Positions 61,216-64,000 of a stretch of 64,000 nt of DNA are shown here, in pieces. Source of the DNA: Pseudomonas graminis (GTDB taxonomy: Bacteria > Pseudomonadota > Gammaproteobacteria > Pseudomonadales > Pseudomonadaceae); the NCBI RefSeq assembly GCF_004364335.1, contig NZ_SOCR01000019.1, positions 18,365 to 82,364 of the forward strand, in the 5' to 3' direction. The translations under genes were made by a program, and so were the position numbers. Under the pieces are notes generated by a model. The model saw only the letters and a list, made by a program, of their open reading frames with translations, had not been told where the DNA came from and made no database searches. Each line of letters starts with the position of its first letter. Position 1 is the stretch's first letter.

Positions 61216-63321
61216 ATGCGCAAGGCCTTAATGTGGTTGCCTTTGCTGATGATCGGCATCGGCGCGCCGGCGCTGGCCGCGGTGCCGGACGCCTGGAAAC
61301 ACACCGCCTACGCATACGATGCGCGGCAGACCGACCTGGCGACTGCGCTGGCAGACTTTGCCAAGGAATTCGGCATCGGTCTCGACATGCCGGCGATCCA
61401 GGGCACGCTGGACGGGCGCATTCGTGCGCAGAACCCGCAGGAATTCCTCGACCGGCTGGGGCAGGAGCATCACTTCCAGTGGTTCGTCTACAACGAAACC
61501 CTGTACATCAGCCCGACCAGCGAGCAGACCTCGGCGCGCATCGAAGTGTCGCCGGAGGCGGTCGATGACCTGCAGCAGGCGCTGTCCGATGTCGGCCTGC
61601 TGGACAAGCGCTTCGGCTGGGGCGCATTGCCCGACGAAGGCGTGGTGCTGGTGCGCGGTCCGGCCAAGTACGTCGACTTCGTGCGCAGTTACAGCAAGAA
61701 GGTCGAGGCCCCGGAAAAAGCCGAGAAGCAGGACATCGTGGTCCTGCCGCTGAAGTACGCCAACGCCGCCGACCGCACCATTCGTTATCGCGATCAGCAA
61801 CTCACTGTCGCCGGCGTCGCCAGCATTCTTCAAGAGTTGCTGGAAAGCCGCTCCCGTGGCGAGTCCATCAACGGCGTCAACCTGCTGCAAGGGCAGAGCG
61901 GCGCAGGGGGATCTGCGGGCGGCGGCACCACGTCGTCGGGCCTGAATTACGGCGGCATGCAAAGCCAGGGGTTTGACACCGGCGCCATCGAACAGGGGCT
62001 GGACCGGGTGCTGGGTGCCAAGGGCAAACGCGGCGGTTCCTCCAGTGAAGCGGCGGGCCGCTCGAAGATCCGCGTCAGCGCCGACGTGCGCAACAACTCG
62101 GTGCTGATCTATGACCTGCCCAAGCGCCGGGCGATGTACGAGAAGTTGGTCAAGGAACTGGATACGCCGCGTAACCTGATCGAGATCGACGCGGTGATTC
62201 TCGACATCGACCGCAACGAACTGGCGCAGCTGTCCAGCCGCTGGAATTTCAAGGGCGGCAGCGTAAGCGGTGGCGCCAACCTGTTCGAGCAGGGCACCAG
62301 CACCACGCTGTTCATTCAGGACGCCGGCAAGTTTTCGGCAGACCTGCATGCCCTCGAAGGCAACGGCGCGGCGTCGGTGATCGGCAATCCGTCGATCCTG
62401 ACCCTGGAAAACCAGCCGGCGGTGATCGACTTCAGCCGCACCGAATACCTCACCGCCACCTCCGAGCGGGTCGCGGACATTGTGCCGATCACGGCGGGCA
62501 CCAGCTTGCAGGTGATTCCGCGCTCCCTGGACCAGAACGGAAAATCTCAGGTGCAGCTGATCGTCGACATCGAAGACGGCCAGATCGACACCTCGCAAAT
62601 CAACGAAGACCAGCCGTCGGTGCGCAAGGGCAATGTCAGCACCCAGGCGGTGATCGCGGAGCATGGCTCCCTGGTGATCGGCGGATTCCACGGGCTGGAA
62701 ACCACCGACAAGGTCAACAAGATCCCGCTGCTGGGCGACATTCCGGTCATCGGCAAACTGCTGTTCCAGTCCCGCAGTCGCGAGCTGAATCAGCGTGAGC
62801 GCCTGTTCATCCTCACGCCGCGGCTGATAGGCGATCAGATCAACCCGGCGCGCTACGTGCAGAACGGCAACCCCCACGACGTCGATGACCAGATGAAGCG
62901 CATCAAGGAACGTCGCGACGGTGGCGAACAACCGACCCGCAGCGACGTGCAGAATGCCTTCACCCAGTTGCTCGACGGCGTGACACCGGTGGGCTTTAAC
63001 AGCGGCGAGACCCTGCCGTTCGAGGCCGACAGCCTGTGTGATCCAGGTGCCGGGCTGAGCATGGATCGCCAGCGTTCCCAGTGGTTTACCCGCAAGGATT
63101 GGGGTGTCGCGGTGGTCGTGGCGCGCAACACCACCAGCAAGCCGGTGCGCATCGACGAAAGCCGCTGCGGCGGTCGCTGGGTGATGGGTGTCAGCGCCTG
63201 GCCCCATGCGTGGTTGCAGCCGGGGGCGGAGAGTGAGATCTACATCGCCCTGCGCCAGCCGCAGGTGTCGAGCAAGGCCAAACAGAACCGACCTTCGCTG
63301 CTCAAGGGGGCTACACGATGA
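61216..63321 (+). CDS. hrcC: Type III outer-membrane secretin HrcC
   Basis: This 701-residue secretin has a signal peptide (ending GAPALAA) and N-terminal domains (LATALADFAKEFGIGL and LPLKYANAADRTI). The secretin core follows, with VIGNPSILTLENQPAVI and VPITAGTSLQVIPR. PLLGDIPVIGKLLF is the signature near the C-terminus. The start at 61216 follows GGGAG and exposes the signal peptide. It overlaps hrpT by four bases. Confidence 0.96.
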   Translation: MRKALMWLPLLMIGIGAPALAAVPDAWKHTAYAYDARQTDLATALADFAKEFGIGLDMPAIQGTLDGRIRAQNPQEFLDRLGQEHHFQWFVYNETLYISPTSEQTSARIEVSPEAVDDLQQALSDVGLLDKRFGWGALPDEGVVLVRGPAKYVDFVRSYSKKVEAPEKAEKQDIVVLPLKYANAADRTIRYRDQQLTVAGVASILQELLESRSRGESINGVNLLQGQSGAGGSAGGGTTSSGLNYGGMQSQGFDTGAIEQGLDRVLGAKGKRGGSSSEAAGRSKIRVSADVRNNSVLIYDLPKRRAMYEKLVKELDTPRNLIEIDAVILDIDRNELAQLSSRWNFKGGSVSGGANLFEQGTSTTLFIQDAGKFSADLHALEGNGAASVIGNPSILTLENQPAVIDFSRTEYLTATSERVADIVPITAGTSLQVIPRSLDQNGKSQVQLIVDIEDGQIDTSQINEDQPSVRKGNVSTQAVIAEHGSLVIGGFHGLETTDKVNKIPLLGDIPVIGKLLFQSRSRELNQRERLFILTPRLIGDQINPARYVQNGNPHDVDDQMKRIKERRDGGEQPTRSDVQNAFTQLLDGVTPVGFNSGETLPFEADSLCDPGAGLSMDRQRSQWFTRKDWGVAVVVARNTTSKPVRIDESRCGGRWVMGVSAWPHAWLQPGAESEIYIALRQPQVSSKAKQNRPSLLKGATR

Positions 63322-63521
63322 ACCTGCGCGGTTTGCTTTTGCTGTTTCTGGTCACCGCCACGCTGGCGGGGTGTGCCACCCATGGGTGCTCGGGTTATTC
63401 GTGCAAGCGGCCGGATTCCAATGACCGGGAGCTGGTGATCTGGTGGCCGCCGGACATGCGTCAGGGGATTGATGAGCGTGACCATGAGCAGGATTTTACT
63501 GTGGTGCCATTAAAGGACTGA
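63318..63521 (+). CDS. hrpT: Hrp lipoprotein HrpT
   Basis: This 67-residue lipoprotein has signal peptide LLLLFLVTATLAGC and the short mature chain ATHGCSGYSCKRPDSND. HrpT is needed for secretin function, probably in a pilotin-like role. Its start overlaps the hrcC stop. Confidence 0.92.
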   Translation: MNLRGLLLLFLVTATLAGCATHGCSGYSCKRPDSNDRELVIWWPPDMRQGIDERDHEQDFTVVPLKD

Positions 63522-63523
63522 GC

Positions 63524-63883
63524 ATGATTCGGGTATCGGAAAAATCAGCGTTTTATGCCCACGTCGCCGCCGAGCGTGCGGCGATCTGGCCGGTGGCAAC
63601 GGGCGTGGCGTTTGTCAGTCGACGTGAGCATCGGGACTGGGGCATCGCGCTGCATATCGAGGGCCGCGCCTTGCGCCCGGAGCAGTTGCGCGATGCGTTG
63701 GAGCGGCGGTTTTCGCAGGCGGAGTTGTTCAACGATTTCTTTTTGTTTCTGGATGTGCAGCGGGATTTTGTGGTCTGGCATGCGGTGCCGGATGCGCAGG
63801 GGGCGGGGGTGAGTCTGGACAGTATTCGTCGGCAGGAGTTGGAGCTGGCGGGGTTGGGGCATCTGAGTGATGCTTTGCAGTGA
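63524..63883 (+). CDS. hrpV: Negative regulator HrpV
   Basis: This 119-residue protein has the size and place of P. syringae HrpV, which binds HrpS and blocks activation of hrpL; HrpG counters it. It starts MIRVSEKSAFYAHVAAERA two bases after hrpT and ends the operon. Confidence 0.9.
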   Translation: MIRVSEKSAFYAHVAAERAAIWPVATGVAFVSRREHRDWGIALHIEGRALRPEQLRDALERRFSQAELFNDFFLFLDVQRDFVVWHAVPDAQGAGVSLDSIRRQELELAGLGHLSDALQ

Positions 63884-63907
63884 TTCAAGATCCTTAAGAT
63901 CAAGGGC

Positions 63908-63930
63908 GTCTGCCTGGGGGCAGACTGTTT
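63908..63930 (+). terminator. Terminator-like hairpin after hrpV
   Basis: The GTCTGCC-TGGG-GGCAGAC stem is followed by TGTTT, 24 bases beyond hrpV. It probably ends the hrpF-hrpV transcript. Confidence 0.6.
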
Positions 63931-63942
63931 CGCCTTCGGCGA

Positions 63943-63970
63943 CTTACTTTTGAAAAGCACCAAAAGTAAG
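63943..63970. repeat. Inverted repeat CTTACTTTT / AAAAGTAAG
   Basis: A perfect 9-bp inverted repeat with a 10-base loop. The motif is common between Pseudomonas genes. The window ends before any further hrp gene. Confidence 0.6.
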
Positions 63971-64000
63971 CAAAAGTGCCTGCTCTCGGTTTGGCCCGAC

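Noticed and set aside
63884..64000. Start of hrcU or the other half of the hrp cluster
   Set aside because: The last 117 bases contain only a hairpin and an inverted repeat; no coding match on either strand.
1..64000. CRISPR arrays, insertion sequences, rRNA genes
   Set aside because: No regularly spaced direct repeats, transposase genes or rRNA segments were seen.

Overview
The window is a Pseudomonas chromosome segment, most probably from the P. syringae complex or a close plant-associated relative. The evidence is the fused nuoCD gene, the monomeric NADP isocitrate dehydrogenase, abundant REP/REPIN repeats of Pseudomonas type, and a P. syringae-type (Hrc1) hrp/hrc type III secretion cluster. 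Species cannot be fixed from sequence reading alone.

Bases 1-34,800 are housekeeping backbone in the order I recall from other pseudomonads. The minus strand carries nuoG(start)-F-E-CD-B-A, aceA, a secretin-N-domain protein, a GNAT, roxA, purB, hflD, mnmA, a Nudix hydrolase, idh and cspD. Next come plus-strand clpS-clpA, then minus-strand infA, bpt and aat. Plus-strand ftsK-lolA-rarA-crcB-serS-cysG follow, then a minus-strand glutathionyl-hydroquinone reductase, ybiB, tusEBCD and yccA. clpS, clpA, bpt and aat together form an N-degron proteolysis neighbourhood. Two genes I would expect, icd next to idh and trxB between aat and ftsK, are absent.

Bases 34,956-39,722 begin with tRNA-Ser(UGA) and hold a compact phage-derived cassette without integrase or virion genes. 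It has a CI/S24-type repressor, a LexA-boxed DUF1654-like gene, a Com-like zinc finger overlapping the start of a leaderless GH5 cellulase, a holin, a frameshifted spanin-like gene and a SleB-type endolysin. The same 16-bp operator palindrome lies beside the repressor gene and between the -35 and -10 of the promoter facing com and the cellulase. The ends are two related terminator-bearing direct repeats. This is the strongest candidate for an undescribed system: inducible, lysis-linked release of a cytoplasmic cellulase. The conservative alternative is a deleted prophage.

Bases 39,772-47,325 carry a chemoreceptor, an EamA exporter, a zinc-ribbon DUF805 protein, a broken relative of it (16-bp tandem duplication beside a G8 tract), a TonB-dependent siderophore receptor, and a divergent HMCES/umuD pair sharing one LexA box.

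Bases 47,442-63,883 are the left half of the type III cluster: avrE-hrpH, hrpR-hrpS, hrpA-Z-B-hrcJ-D-E and hrpF-G-hrcC-hrpT-V. Four good HrpL-type hrp boxes precede avrE, hrpH, hrpA and hrpF. HrpR and HrpS activate the alternative sigma gene hrpL (outside the window), HrpL activates the boxed operons, and HrpV/HrpG tune HrpS. AvrE is shorter than its P. syringae homologue and lacks an adjacent chaperone gene. A REPIN with a 93-bp tandem duplication separates hrpR from hrpS and supplies the hrpR stop codon. The hrcU side of the cluster is not reached.
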